DNA of 64,000 nucleotides from Methylonatrum sp040877625 (GCA_040877625.1 JBBDNK010000017.1:1-64000), one strand, 5' to 3'; positions 26,347 through 34,999 are shown, counted from the first letter of the stretch. A program made the numbers and translations. The notes: a model not told the origin generated them from the letters alone.

Positions 26347-27588
26347 ATGGCCCATGCGCCATCCAGGATCGCAAGCCCGATGAATGACGTGCGCCAGACC
26401 GGCCCCCGGCAGGTCGTCGAGACAGCGGGATCCCGCTTCACCTTGCTGGGTACGGCCCATGTATCCCGGGCCAGCGCCGAGGAAGTGGCCGAGTTGATCC
26501 GCTCCGGCGAGTTCGATGCGGTTGCCATCGAACTGTGCGCCACCCGCTACCAGGCCCTGTCCCGCCCCGACGCCATGGCCGACCTCGACCTGTTCCAGGT
26601 CATCCGCGACGGCAAGGCCGGGCTGGTGGCGGCGAGCCTGGCGCTATCGGCCTTTCAGCAGCGGGTGGCGGAGCAATCCGGCATCGAGCCCGGGGCGGAA
26701 ATGCGCGCGGCGATTCAGGAGGCCGAGGCGGCCGGTCTGCCGATCATGCTGATCGACCGGGACGTCGGCATCACCCTCAAGCGCGTCTACCGCAACGTGC
26801 CCTGGTGGCAACGCATGAGCCTGATTTCCGGCCTGCTGGTCAGCCTGGTTTCGCGGCAGACCGTGAGCGAGGAAGAGATCGAGCGGCTCAAGCAGGGGGA
26901 TATACTCGAATCCACCTTTACCGAATTCGCCGAACGTTCGGAAAAGCTCTACCAGCCGCTGATTGCCGAGCGTGACCGCTACATGGCCCTGCGCCTGCGC
27001 GAAGAGAACCCGGACGGCCGCTATCGCAATGTACTGGTGGTCATCGGCGCCGGCCATCTGAAGGGGCTGAGCGAGCATCTGGCGGCAGGCGCTGACACAG
27101 AACAACCCGCGGCAGCGGAACGCAAGGCCCTGGACACGGTGCCCCGGGCCAGCCGCTGGGTCGGTTACATTCCCTGGATCATCGTCGGCCTGGTATTGCT
27201 CGGCTTCGTGATCGGCTTCAGCCGCAACACCGGGCTGGGCATGCAGCTGGTGAGCGAGTGGTTCCTGATCAACGGCGTGCTTGCGGCCATTGGCGCCGCC
27301 ATTGCCTGGGCCCACCCCGGCACAATTCTGGCGACGTTTTTTGCGGCGCCGTTCACGTCATTGAACCCGACCATCGGCGCCGGTTTCGTCGCCGCCGGCG
27401 TGGAGATCTGGCTGCGCCGTCCCACGGTTCGCCACTTCAGCACCTTGCGTAACGACGTCGCTCACCTGCGCGGCTGGTGGCGAAACCGCGTGTCACGCAC
27501 CTTGCTGGTATTCATTTTCGCGACGATCGGATCAGCCGCGGGGACGTACATTGCCGGGTTCAGGATCTTCGAACGATTGGTCGCCTGA
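26347..27588 (+). CDS. TraB/GumN family membrane protein
   Basis: A 413-residue protein of the TraB/PrgY/GumN (TIKI-like) family. The N-terminal domain has the GTAHVSRASAEEV motif and the EL...R pair (VAIELCATRYQAL). It continues with IGAGHLKGL near residue 230 and ends in three or four membrane helices (IPWIIVGLVLLGFVIGF, INGVLAAIGAAIAWAHPG, ending VFIFATIGSAAGTYIAGF). TIKI relatives are metal-dependent proteases, and PrgY reduces pheromone signalling, but bacterial roles are mostly unknown. GAGGAAAC just before ATG 26347 supports the start; an internal ATG at 26380 is possible. Confidence 0.85.
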   Translation: MAHAPSRIASPMNDVRQTGPRQVVETAGSRFTLLGTAHVSRASAEEVAELIRSGEFDAVAIELCATRYQALSRPDAMADLDLFQVIRDGKAGLVAASLALSAFQQRVAEQSGIEPGAEMRAAIQEAEAAGLPIMLIDRDVGITLKRVYRNVPWWQRMSLISGLLVSLVSRQTVSEEEIERLKQGDILESTFTEFAERSEKLYQPLIAERDRYMALRLREENPDGRYRNVLVVIGAGHLKGLSEHLAAGADTEQPAAAERKALDTVPRASRWVGYIPWIIVGLVLLGFVIGFSRNTGLGMQLVSEWFLINGVLAAIGAAIAWAHPGTILATFFAAPFTSLNPTIGAGFVAAGVEIWLRRPTVRHFSTLRNDVAHLRGWWRNRVSRTLLVFIFATIGSAAGTYIAGFRIFERLVA

Positions 27589-27631
27589 CCGTCGTACGGT
27601 GCGGAGTCCGGGAAGTTTCCTTCAGACCCGA

Positions 27632-27813
27632 GGTCGGCTGGTGTGGCGGTCTGTCGCGACTCGTGAAGCCCCGCCCGCAAGGCCGACCGGCCCGAAGGGT
27701 GGCCGCAGGGATGCGGCCACCGGACAACAGCACAGGGATGTGCTGTTGTCCGGCCAGGCCTTGCGGGCGATCAGGGCGTAACGTGGAGCGACAGACCGCC
27801 ACACCAGCCGACC
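27632..27813 (+). repeat. long palindromic element, copy 2
   Basis: Second copy of the element at 4030-4219, in the same orientation, filling most of the 306-bp gap between convergent genes. Outer arms 27632-27657 and 27788-27813 are perfectly complementary over 26 bp, although their sequence differs from copy 1. The inner hairpins are GGTGGCCGCA/TGCGGCCACC around GGGA (27698-27721) and GGACAACAGCAC/GTGCTGTTGTCC around AGGGAT (27722-27751). Both stems are perfect. Changes relative to copy 1 are matched on the opposite strand of each stem. Confidence 0.9.
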
Positions 27814-27894
27814 GGATCGAAGCCACCACCAGAATTAATCAAAGGGCGCACTGGTGATTCACCAAGCTTCGATCCACCTAAGTCCGACAGGCTC

Positions 27895-29475
27895 CTAATG
27901 TTCCCGGGTCGCGTGGAACTCCACCTCCGGCCAACGCTCCCTGGTCAGCTCCAGATTGACGCGGCTGGGCGCAAGGTAGGTTAGATTGCCACCGATATCG
28001 AGCGCCAGATGGTCGGCGGCCTTGCGCTCGAACTCCGCCAGCTTCTTTGCATCCGCGCAGCTCACCCAACGGGCAGTATTGACGGTAACCGGTTCAAACA
28101 CCGCATCCACGCTGTATTCCGCTTTCAGACGATACGCCACCACGTCGAACTGCAACGTGCCGACGGCGCCGACGATCAGATCGTTGCTGCTCAGCGGCCG
28201 GAACAACTGCGATGCACCCTCCTCGCAGAGCTGCTCGATACCCTTGTGCAGCTGCTTCAGGCGCATGGGGTCTTTCAATACGACGCGGCGAAACAACTCC
28301 GGGGCAAAGTTGGGAATGCCGGTGAACTTGAGATCCTCACCCTGGGTGAAGGTATCACCGATCTGTATCGTGCCGTGGTTATGCAGGCCGATGATGTCTC
28401 CCGGCCAGGCATCCTCGGCGGCCTCCCGGTCGGAGGCCAGGAAGGTGATGGCATTGGCAATCTTGACGTCTTTGCCGATACGGTTGTGCCGTAGCTTCAT
28501 GCCCCGCTCGAAGTGCCCCGAACACAAGCGCATGAAGGCGATGCGGTCGCGGTGATTGGGGTCCATGTTCGCCTGGATCTTGAACACGAAACCGGTAAGC
28601 GCTTCTTCCTCCGGCTCCACCACGCGGGCCGAGGCGTCGCGGGGCTGTGGACCGGGCGCGTAAGCCACGAAGTCATCCAGCAGCTCGCGAATCCCGAAAT
28701 TGTTGATTGCCGAGCCGAAAAATACCGGCGTCAGCTCACCGCGCAGATAGGCATCCGTGTCGAAGGCGTGGCTGGCACCCTGGATCAGCTCGATCTCTTC
28801 GCGCAACTCCTCGGCCATGCCGCCGAACAGCGCGTCGAGCCGCGGGTTGTCCAGCCCCTGGACGACCTCGCCCTGCTGAATCTTGCCGCCGTGGGTGGCG
28901 GTGAACAGGTGCACCGCCTGGTTATAGAGGTGGTAGACACCCTTGAAGGCCTTGCCCATGCCGATCGGCCAGGTGATTGGCGCACAACGGATGCCCAGCA
29001 CGGACTCCACCTCGTCCATCACCTCCATGGGGTCGCGACCCTCGCGGTCCAGCTTGTTGATGAAAGTCATGATCGGCGTATCCCGCAGCCGGCAGACTTC
29101 CATCAGCTTGATGGTGCGCTCTTCCACGCCCTTGGCGGCGTCGATCACCATCAGCGCCGAATCCACGGCCGTCAGCACGCGGTAGGTGTCCTCGGAGAAA
29201 TCCGCATGACCAGGCGTGTCCAGCAGGTTGATGACGCAGTCCCGGTAGGGAAACTGCATGACCGAGGACGTCACCGAGATGCCGCGTTCCTTTTCCATGG
29301 CCATCCAGTCCGAGGTGGCATGGGTAGACGCCTTGCGGCCCTTGACGGTGCCGGCCACCTGGATGGCGCCGCCGAACAGCAGCAGTTTTTCGGTCACCGT
29401 GGTCTTGCCGGCGTCCGGATGGGAAATGATGGCGAAGGTACGGCGGCGCGCCGCCTCCCGGGCAAGGGTTGTCAT
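27895..29475 (-). CDS. prfC: peptide chain release factor 3 (RF3)
   Basis: A 526-residue translational GTPase that recycles RF1 and RF2 from the ribosome after termination. The G domain is intact: G1 SHPDAGKTT (18-26), switch region ATSDWMAMEKERGISVTSS, G3 DTPGHADF, and G4 NKLDREGRDP. RF3-specific C-terminal domains follow (GVVGTLQFDVVAYRLKAEY-like block: VGAVGTLQFDVVAYRLK). The length matches E. coli PrfC. Its ribosome site is weak. It is transcribed towards palindromic element 2 and away from the ycgN pair. Confidence 0.97.
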   Translation of the reverse strand: MTTLAREAARRRTFAIISHPDAGKTTVTEKLLLFGGAIQVAGTVKGRKASTHATSDWMAMEKERGISVTSSVMQFPYRDCVINLLDTPGHADFSEDTYRVLTAVDSALMVIDAAKGVEERTIKLMEVCRLRDTPIMTFINKLDREGRDPMEVMDEVESVLGIRCAPITWPIGMGKAFKGVYHLYNQAVHLFTATHGGKIQQGEVVQGLDNPRLDALFGGMAEELREEIELIQGASHAFDTDAYLRGELTPVFFGSAINNFGIRELLDDFVAYAPGPQPRDASARVVEPEEEALTGFVFKIQANMDPNHRDRIAFMRLCSGHFERGMKLRHNRIGKDVKIANAITFLASDREAAEDAWPGDIIGLHNHGTIQIGDTFTQGEDLKFTGIPNFAPELFRRVVLKDPMRLKQLHKGIEQLCEEGASQLFRPLSSNDLIVGAVGTLQFDVVAYRLKAEYSVDAVFEPVTVNTARWVSCADAKKLAEFERKAADHLALDIGGNLTYLAPSRVNLELTRERWPEVEFHATREH

Positions 29476-29690
29476 GGCGTATCCGGTTATGAATCTGGAG
29501 AATTCACGAGTCGAGGCGCTGGATTATACAGACCTCGCCGCCGCTGCTGTAGGACGGTTTGTCCCGGCGTCATTCACCATTCGACTTACGACTTCTGGTC
29601 AGGTTTCAACACCGGCGCCTGCACGTAGGATGCCTGATAGGGTTTACGCGCAAGACGACCCTCTTTTCAGGCCATCGGACCAAGACGTTC

Positions 29691-30188
29691 ATGCCCCGAC
29701 CGTTCTGGGAAACCAAAACCCTTGAAGAGCTCTCACAGGCCGAATGGGAATCCCTGTGCGACGGTTGCGGACGCTGTTGCCTGTACAAACTGGCCGACCG
29801 GGAAGGCGGCGAGGTGTTCCACACGGATATTGCCTGCCCCCTGCTCAACACCGAGACGTGCCGTTGCAGTGATTATACCAATCGATTCGAACGTTTCCCT
29901 GCCTGCATCGCCCTGACGCCGGCGAACGTACGCGAGTTCGGCTGGCTGCCACCCACTTGCGCCTACCGACGGGTGGCCGAGGGGCGCGGCCTGGCCTGGT
30001 GGCACCCCCTCGTTTCCGGCCGCCCCGAGACGGTGCACGAAGCCGGCGTATCGGTACAGGGCAGGGTCATACCGCCGGACGCTCTTCGTGGCGAAGACGC
30101 GTGGGACCGCTGGGTGGACTGGCCCGGTGAGGATGTTGACGATGCCGCGAAAGAACCGGGGCAGGCGCGGAAGACCGGTTCGGTTTAA
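29691..30188 (+). CDS. ycgN: YcgN-type cysteine cluster protein, first copy
   Basis: A 165-residue protein of the UPF0260/CxxCxxCC family. It has CDGCGRCC near residue 24 and further cysteines in DIACPLLNTETCRCSDY, FPACIAL and PPTCAY, plus the family signature YRRVAEGRGLAWWHPLVSG. Such clusters probably bind zinc or iron; the biological role is unknown. Homology starts at MPRPFWETKTLEEL, so ATG 29691 is chosen over upstream in-frame starts. It is followed by a close paralogue, apparently a tandem duplication. Confidence 0.88.
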   Translation: MPRPFWETKTLEELSQAEWESLCDGCGRCCLYKLADREGGEVFHTDIACPLLNTETCRCSDYTNRFERFPACIALTPANVREFGWLPPTCAYRRVAEGRGLAWWHPLVSGRPETVHEAGVSVQGRVIPPDALRGEDAWDRWVDWPGEDVDDAAKEPGQARKTGSV

Positions 30189-30268
30189 CATTTCCGCATT
30201 AGGGTATACAGTTTGTGGGAGTCGGCGCGTCATCCACTCCACTGACCGGGCGTATCTTCCTGTCTCCG

Positions 30269-30757
30269 ATGGCCAGACCCTTCTGGGAAACAAAAACCCT
30301 CGAACAACTCTCGGATGCAGAGTGGGAATCGCTGTGCGACGGATGCGGGCGGTGCTGCCTGCACAAGCTTGAGGACGAAGACAGCCACCAGATCTTCCAT
30401 ACCGACGTCGCCTGCCGGCTGCTCGATACCTGCAGTTGCCGCTGCCGGGACTACCGTAACCGCTTTGATCGCGTTCCCGACTGCCTGGACCTGACACCTC
30501 GAATGGTGCGCGAGCTGCCCTGGCTGCCGCCCTCCTGCGCCTATCGCCGGGTCGCCGAGGGCCGTGGGCTGGCATGGTGGCATCCGCTGGTCTCCGGCCG
30601 AGCTGAAACCGTGCACGAGGCAGGCGTGTCGGTACGAGGACGGGTAATCCTGGAGCAATTCGTGCATTCCGATGACGTGGAGGACCGAACGGTGGACTGG
30701 CCCGGTGAAGACGTGAACCCCCATCAGCCCGACGGGTTAAGCAAATGCAGCGGGTAA
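30269..30757 (+). CDS. ycgN: YcgN-type cysteine cluster protein, second copy
   Basis: A 162-residue paralogue of the gene just upstream. Both begin with nearly the same PFWETKTLE.LS.AEWESLCDGCGRCC pattern and keep AYRRVAEGRGLAWWHPLVSGR. All cysteines of the cluster are retained (CDGCGRCC, ACRLLDTCSCRCRDY, DCLDL, PSCAY). The N-terminal match to the first copy fixes ATG 30269 rather than the in-frame start at 30215. The gene overlaps the following DUF938 gene by 13 bp, so translation is probably coupled. Confidence 0.87.
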   Translation: MARPFWETKTLEQLSDAEWESLCDGCGRCCLHKLEDEDSHQIFHTDVACRLLDTCSCRCRDYRNRFDRVPDCLDLTPRMVRELPWLPPSCAYRRVAEGRGLAWWHPLVSGRAETVHEAGVSVRGRVILEQFVHSDDVEDRTVDWPGEDVNPHQPDGLSKCSG

Positions 30758-31362
30758 AACCCTGGTCGCAGGCCTGCGAGAATAATCGCGAGCCCATCCT
30801 GCGTGTGCTGCGGGACTATTTCACGACGCCCGGCACCATTATCGAAATCGGCAGCGGCACCGGCCAGCACGCAGTCTATTTCGCCCAGCATCTGCCCCAC
30901 CTCTACTGGCAACCCACGGACCGTCAGGAAAACCTGCCGGGCATCGCCATGTGGGCCGAGGAAGCCGATGCGGCCAATCTGTTGAGTCCTGTTTGTCTCG
31001 ATGTCACAGTGCAGCCTTGGCCGGTCAGCCGCGCCGCCGGTGTATTCGCCGCGAATACGGCGCACATCATGGGCTGGGCCGGGGTGGAGGCAATGTTCGC
31101 CGGCGCGGCGCGGATACTCGATGAGGGCGGCAGGTTCTGCCTTTACGGCCCGTCCATGATCGGCGGCCTGCATACCAGCGACAGCAATGCCCGATTTGAC
31201 GCCATGTTACGCGCCCGGGATCCGGCCAGCGGCATCAGGGATGTCGACGCGCTACAGGAACTCGGCGAGCATTGCAGCCTGCGCCTGATCGACGACCGCC
31301 CCATGCCAGCCAACAACCGCACCCTGGTCTGGGAAAAACGGCCCGGCAACGCACCCTTTTAG
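30745..31362 (+). CDS. DUF938 family SAM-dependent methyltransferase
   Basis: A 205-residue class I methyltransferase-like protein of the DUF938 family. The SAM-binding motif I reads IIEIGSGTGQHAVYFAQHLP (residues 32-51), followed by WQPTDRQ, NTAHIMGW and GRFCLYGPSMIGG, then HTSDSNARFDAMLRARDPASGIRDV, which is diagnostic of the family. The target is unknown. It overlaps the 3' end of the second ycgN by 13 bp in another frame, which suggests a three-gene transcript. Confidence 0.9.
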   Translation: MQRVKPWSQACENNREPILRVLRDYFTTPGTIIEIGSGTGQHAVYFAQHLPHLYWQPTDRQENLPGIAMWAEEADAANLLSPVCLDVTVQPWPVSRAAGVFAANTAHIMGWAGVEAMFAGAARILDEGGRFCLYGPSMIGGLHTSDSNARFDAMLRARDPASGIRDVDALQELGEHCSLRLIDDRPMPANNRTLVWEKRPGNAPF

Positions 31363-31387
31363 GAGACACTGATTTAGTCGCCGGGAT

Positions 31388-32794
31388 TCAACCGCCGGTT
31401 TCATCGAGCTTTCGATATAAGGTGCGGCGACTGACATCCAGCAAGGCAGCCGCCCGCCGCTTGTTGCCGCCGACCTGCTCCAGCACATGGCGGATGTAGC
31501 GTTTCTCCACTTGATCCAGCGTCGGCAGCATCGATCCATCAAGGAGCTGCTCCATGACCCGGCCCCCCTCCGGTAACTGGACCGGCACCGCGGGCCGGCT
31601 CTGATTACGGATACGCATAGGCAGATGCTCAATGCCAACGGTTTCCGACTGGCAGAAGGTCACCGCCCGCTCCACGGCATTCTGCAGTTCCCGGACGTTG
31701 CCGGGAAAGGCGTAACCGCGCAGGACCTCCATGGCCTCCGGGGTAAACCCGGTGATCTGCCGATTCATCTGCATGGCATAGCGCTGCAGAAGCCGAGAGG
31801 CCAGCAGTTCCAGATCCTCGCCACGCTCCCGCAACGGCGGCACCCGCAGCGTGAAGGTCTCCAGACGATAGAACAGATCCTCCCGAAAGCCGCCGGAGCG
31901 AATCATCTCATCCAGGTCCCGGTTGGTGGCTCCAACCACGCGGACATCGACTTGATGCTCGCGATTGCTGCCCACCGGGCGAATCACGCCGTCCTGCAAC
32001 ACCCGCAACAGCTTGGCCTGTAGTGCCATCGGCATCTCGCCAAGCTCATCCAGCAGCAGCGTTCCGCCATGAGCCTGGGAAAACAGGCCCTTGCGCGCCT
32101 TGACCGCCCCGGTGAAGGCACCAGCCTCATGGCCGAAGAATTCGCTCTCCAGCAGGTCCGACGGCACGCCGGCACAATTCACGGCCTGAAACGGACCCTC
32201 GGCACGATCGCTCTCATCATGAATGGCGCGGGCCACAAGCTCCTTGCCGGTGCCGCTCTCCCCCGCCACCAGTACCGGCCCATTGGCGCGAGCCAGTTGC
32301 CGGATCTGCTCGAACATGCTCTGCATGGCCGGCCCCTGGCCGATCATGCCGTGGAAATGATCCTGCCCAACCAGGCTACGGAACCGCTGTACCTCACCAC
32401 GCAGGCGTCGGGTTTCCAACAGCCGGCTCACGCAGAGCATGAAATGCTCCAGATCCAGCGGTTTGGTCAGGAACTCGTCGGCACCCTGCTTTAGCGCCTC
32501 CACGGCCTGCGACACGGTACCGAAAGCGGTAATCATCAGAAAGGCCGGACCGCCGGGCTGCGTACGCACCTGCCGCAGCAGATCCAGCCCGTCCATCCCG
32601 GGCAGACGAAGATCGCTGATGACCAGATCCGGCTTCAACGACGCCATCTCTCGTAAAGCCGCTTCGGCACTTTCCGCGGAATTGACGACTATCCCGGCGT
32701 CAACGAGCTCTTCGGAGAGCAGCTCGCGCAGCCCGGGGTCATCCTCGACCAGCAGCACCCGCTCCGGTGTTGTCTTGTTCGGTCTTGCTGTCAT
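31388..32794 (-). CDS. sigma-54-dependent NtrC-type response regulator
   Basis: A 468-residue response regulator. The receiver domain (8-120) has the acidic pocket (VEDD), phospho-acceptor Asp in ISDLRLPGMDG and Lys in FLTKPLD. The AAA+ domain has Walker A GESGTGKE, the sigma-54 contact loop GAFTGA and Walker B GGTLLLDELGEMP. A Fis-type helix-turn-helix closes the protein (GGNKRRAAALLDVSRRTLYRKL). The frame stays open to 32875, but ATG 32794 matches the receiver start. It overlaps the end of the histidine kinase gene by 56 bp. The likely target promoter lies next door at 34441. Confidence 0.95.
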   Translation of the reverse strand: MTARPNKTTPERVLLVEDDPGLRELLSEELVDAGIVVNSAESAEAALREMASLKPDLVISDLRLPGMDGLDLLRQVRTQPGGPAFLMITAFGTVSQAVEALKQGADEFLTKPLDLEHFMLCVSRLLETRRLRGEVQRFRSLVGQDHFHGMIGQGPAMQSMFEQIRQLARANGPVLVAGESGTGKELVARAIHDESDRAEGPFQAVNCAGVPSDLLESEFFGHEAGAFTGAVKARKGLFSQAHGGTLLLDELGEMPMALQAKLLRVLQDGVIRPVGSNREHQVDVRVVGATNRDLDEMIRSGGFREDLFYRLETFTLRVPPLRERGEDLELLASRLLQRYAMQMNRQITGFTPEAMEVLRGYAFPGNVRELQNAVERAVTFCQSETVGIEHLPMRIRNQSRPAVPVQLPEGGRVMEQLLDGSMLPTLDQVEKRYIRHVLEQVGGNKRRAAALLDVSRRTLYRKLDETGG

Positions 32795-34307
32795 GTGCTC
32801 CCACGCCCGTATTGTTGGCCACCGCAATGGGCTCTCGGGGGAGACATACCTCCACTCCCGCGCCGCCGATCGCACCTTTCACAAAATGAATCTCGCCGCC
32901 GTGCTCGGAGACAATGCCGTGGACCACGGCCAGCCCGAGCCCGGTGCCCTCGCCAACCGCCTTGGTGGTGAAGAACGGTTCAAACAGACGGTCTCGAATC
33001 TCCTCCGACACGCCGGGGCCATCATCGTTGACGCTGAAGCACACGGCATCGTCGTGCACAACCCAGTCAACCTGAACCTCGCCGGCACCCGACTGCGCTG
33101 CATTGCGCATCAGGTTGACAAGCACTTGCTCCACCCGGACCGGATCGACCTGCAATACCGGGCCGGGGCGTTCGCCGATCAGCCGGAGCGTCACCTGGCG
33201 CTGCGTGAATTCCTGCTCCAGCGCCGCACTTGCAGCGGCAACCAGATCCCCGGCATGCGCCCGTCGATACTGGCGATTGGAACCACGCCCGAAATCCAGC
33301 AGCTGCCGCACGATGTGCTCCATACGGGAGACTTCCCCGCGGATCTGGGTTAGCGCGCCGGCCTCCGGGGACTCGGCGTCAGCACGCCGCAATGCTCTTT
33401 GCGCCTTGCCATCAATGACACTTAAAGGCGTACCCAGTTCATGGGCGACGCCGGAAGCAAGGCGGCCTATCGCCGCAAGTTTCTCTGATTGGCGCAGTTG
33501 ATCTTCCAGCCGCGCCTGCGCGTTACGGCGCTGGGCAATCTCGTTCTCCGCATGGTTCATGCTATCCAGCATGGTGTTCAATGCCCTACTCAGGGAGGCG
33601 ATTTCCCGCGGGCCTTCGGCACTGGCCCGGCACTGGCGCTGGCCGGCTTCAACCTGCGCCATGGTTCCGGTAAGGCGCTGGAAATGTTTGCCAATGGCCC
33701 GTTTGTGGCCCACCAGTACCAGCACCGTGATCACCGCGCCCGCCACGGCTATGAAGGCAAACGCCTGAAACCGCAGACCGGTTACCAGGTCCTCGAAATC
33801 GCTACCGCGCCGGGTAACCTGCAACAGGCCGCTGATGCGGCCACCGGAATCCGACAAGGGCACGAAATAGGAATACACATCCTGGCCCTGGATTCGGTCG
33901 TAACCGCCCTGGCGCTCTCCTTCCGCGGCGATGTCGACCACCTCCCGGCGGCGTGGGTCAGGATTGACCGCGCCCACGGCGGCGACGAGTTCACCGCCCG
34001 TATCGTAAACGTATGCACCGTAGACCCGGCCAATACGGAACACCGATTCCAGTGCCTTGCGTACGCCGCCGTCCTCTCCCTGCTCAAGGCTGTCACTGAT
34101 GGGCAGGCGAATTGCCCGCGCCATCAGTTCCACGTCCTCCTGCATGCGCTTCTCGGCCACATGCTCCAAGGTCCAGAGCCCCACGTAGGTGGCAAACACC
34201 ATGGCGCCCAGAAGCGGCGCAAGCACCATCAGGATCAATGCCCACCGAAGGCTCCAGCGACCAGTCGGCCAGAGAACAGCGCGTCGCCAATTTGTCTCAT
34301 GTGCCAT
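32739..34307 (-). CDS. membrane sensor histidine kinase
   Basis: A 522-residue kinase with two membrane helices (about 20-42 and 188-208) bounding a periplasmic sensor loop, then HAMP, HisKA with the phosphorylated His in ASGVAHELGTPLSVI, and HATPase_c (NLMRNAAQ, NDDGPGVS, GTGLGLAVVHG). It is the partner of the NtrC-type regulator encoded by the overlapping downstream gene. The open frame reaches 34394, but the extra residues would be read through the promoter palindrome and lack a ribosome site. ATG 34307 is therefore preferred, although its own site is weak. Confidence 0.92.
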   Translation of the reverse strand: MAHETNWRRAVLWPTGRWSLRWALILMVLAPLLGAMVFATYVGLWTLEHVAEKRMQEDVELMARAIRLPISDSLEQGEDGGVRKALESVFRIGRVYGAYVYDTGGELVAAVGAVNPDPRRREVVDIAAEGERQGGYDRIQGQDVYSYFVPLSDSGGRISGLLQVTRRGSDFEDLVTGLRFQAFAFIAVAGAVITVLVLVGHKRAIGKHFQRLTGTMAQVEAGQRQCRASAEGPREIASLSRALNTMLDSMNHAENEIAQRRNAQARLEDQLRQSEKLAAIGRLASGVAHELGTPLSVIDGKAQRALRRADAESPEAGALTQIRGEVSRMEHIVRQLLDFGRGSNRQYRRAHAGDLVAAASAALEQEFTQRQVTLRLIGERPGPVLQVDPVRVEQVLVNLMRNAAQSGAGEVQVDWVVHDDAVCFSVNDDGPGVSEEIRDRLFEPFFTTKAVGEGTGLGLAVVHGIVSEHGGEIHFVKGAIGGAGVEVCLPREPIAVANNTGVGAHDSKTEQDNTGAGAAGRG

Positions 34308-34310
34308 ATT

Positions 34311-34333
34311 TATACACTCTATAATCGTGTATA
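34311..34333. promoter_or_regulatory. candidate enhancer/operator palindrome
   Basis: TATACAC (34311-34317) and GTGTATA (34327-34333) form a perfect inverted repeat with a 9-base spacer. The centre lies roughly 145 bases upstream of the predicted sigma-54 start, a usual distance for an NtrC-family enhancer site, and directly before the kinase gene, where it could also give autoregulation. Binding by the adjacent regulator is inferred. Confidence 0.55.
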
Positions 34334-34388
34334 TCGCTGTCAACCCGATTCGCCCGCCTCCGGTCCAACATCCAAACGCACCCTTAAT

Positions 34389-34401
34389 TTTCAAGCATTT
34401 G
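34389..34401 (+). promoter_or_regulatory. possible IHF site
   Basis: TTTCAAGCATTTG matches the IHF consensus WATCAANNNNTTR except at one position. It lies between the palindrome and the -24/-12 promoter, where IHF often bends DNA for sigma-54 activators. The consensus is weak, so this rests largely on position. Confidence 0.3.
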
Positions 34402-34440
34402 CGACAAAAGATAAGACCAAACTCTCGCTTTCAGGATAGT

Positions 34441-34456
34441 TGGCACGCGTTCTGCA
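34441..34456 (+). promoter_or_regulatory. sigma-54 (-24/-12) promoter
   Basis: TGGCACGCGTTCTGCA fits the RpoN consensus TGGCACG-N4-TTGCW, with the invariant GG and GC separated by exactly ten bases. Transcription would begin about 34466-34470, roughly 35 bases before the DUF4168 start codon. The neighbouring NtrC-type regulator carries the GAFTGA loop needed to activate such a promoter. Confidence 0.85.
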
Positions 34457-34501
34457 CCCCCTTCCTGTGACACGCAAGCAATGCAATACGGAGCAAGAAC
34501 T

Positions 34502-34897
34502 ATGCGCAAAGCGAAGCCTTACCTGATTCCTCTGTTGTCCGGCCTTCTGCTTTCCCCGTTGGGATTCTATGCCGGCATGTCTCAGGCTCAGGAACAACAG
34601 CCTCAGCAGCAGATGGACCAGCAGGAGGCTGCTGATTTCGACGAGGAGAGCCTGGAGAAGTTCGCCGATGCCTACGTCGAAGTCGGAGGCATCCATACCG
34701 AGTATTCGCAGCGCCTGCAAGAAGTCGAGGCGCCCGAGGATGCCCAGGAATTGCAGAAGGAAGCCAACGACAAGATGGTCGAGGCCATCCGCGAGCAGGG
34801 CCTGGAAGTTCAGGACTATTCCGAGATCGCCGCAGCCCTGGAACGGGATCCGGAGATGCGCGAGAACGTGGTCTCCATGATTGAGGAGCGTCAGTAA
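34502..34897 (+). CDS. DUF4168 domain-containing exported protein
   Basis: A 131-residue protein with a signal peptide (about 1-30, ending SQAQ), a Gln-rich linker, and a DUF4168 domain (about 45-131: LEKFADAYVEVGGIHTEYSQRLQEVEAPEDAQELQKEA, ending MRENVVSMIEERQ). DUF4168 proteins are small, mostly helical envelope proteins of unknown function. GGAG eight bases before ATG 34502 selects this start over the ATG at 34481. The sigma-54 promoter just upstream and the strong terminator downstream make it a single-gene transcript. Confidence 0.9.
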   Translation: MRKAKPYLIPLLSGLLLSPLGFYAGMSQAQEQQPQQQMDQQEAADFDEESLEKFADAYVEVGGIHTEYSQRLQEVEAPEDAQELQKEANDKMVEAIREQGLEVQDYSEIAAALERDPEMRENVVSMIEERQ

Positions 34898-34999
34898 AAG
34901 CCAGTCCGGCTGAGCTTTTCCCGCAACGCGGCACCTGGCAACGGGGGCTGCGGGAGAGGCTTTGACGCCGCAACAGTCTGCCCTCCACGAGAGAGTGTT

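Noticed and set aside
27477..27857. A 126-codon frame over palindromic element 2
   Set aside because: The product mirrors the translated repeat of element 1, so it reflects the repeat and not a protein.
28513..29628. A 371-codon open frame on the plus strand opposite prfC
   Set aside because: It is the antisense shadow of an intact, highly conserved GTPase gene; its composition is His/Gln/Arg-rich and it has no family resemblance or ribosome site.
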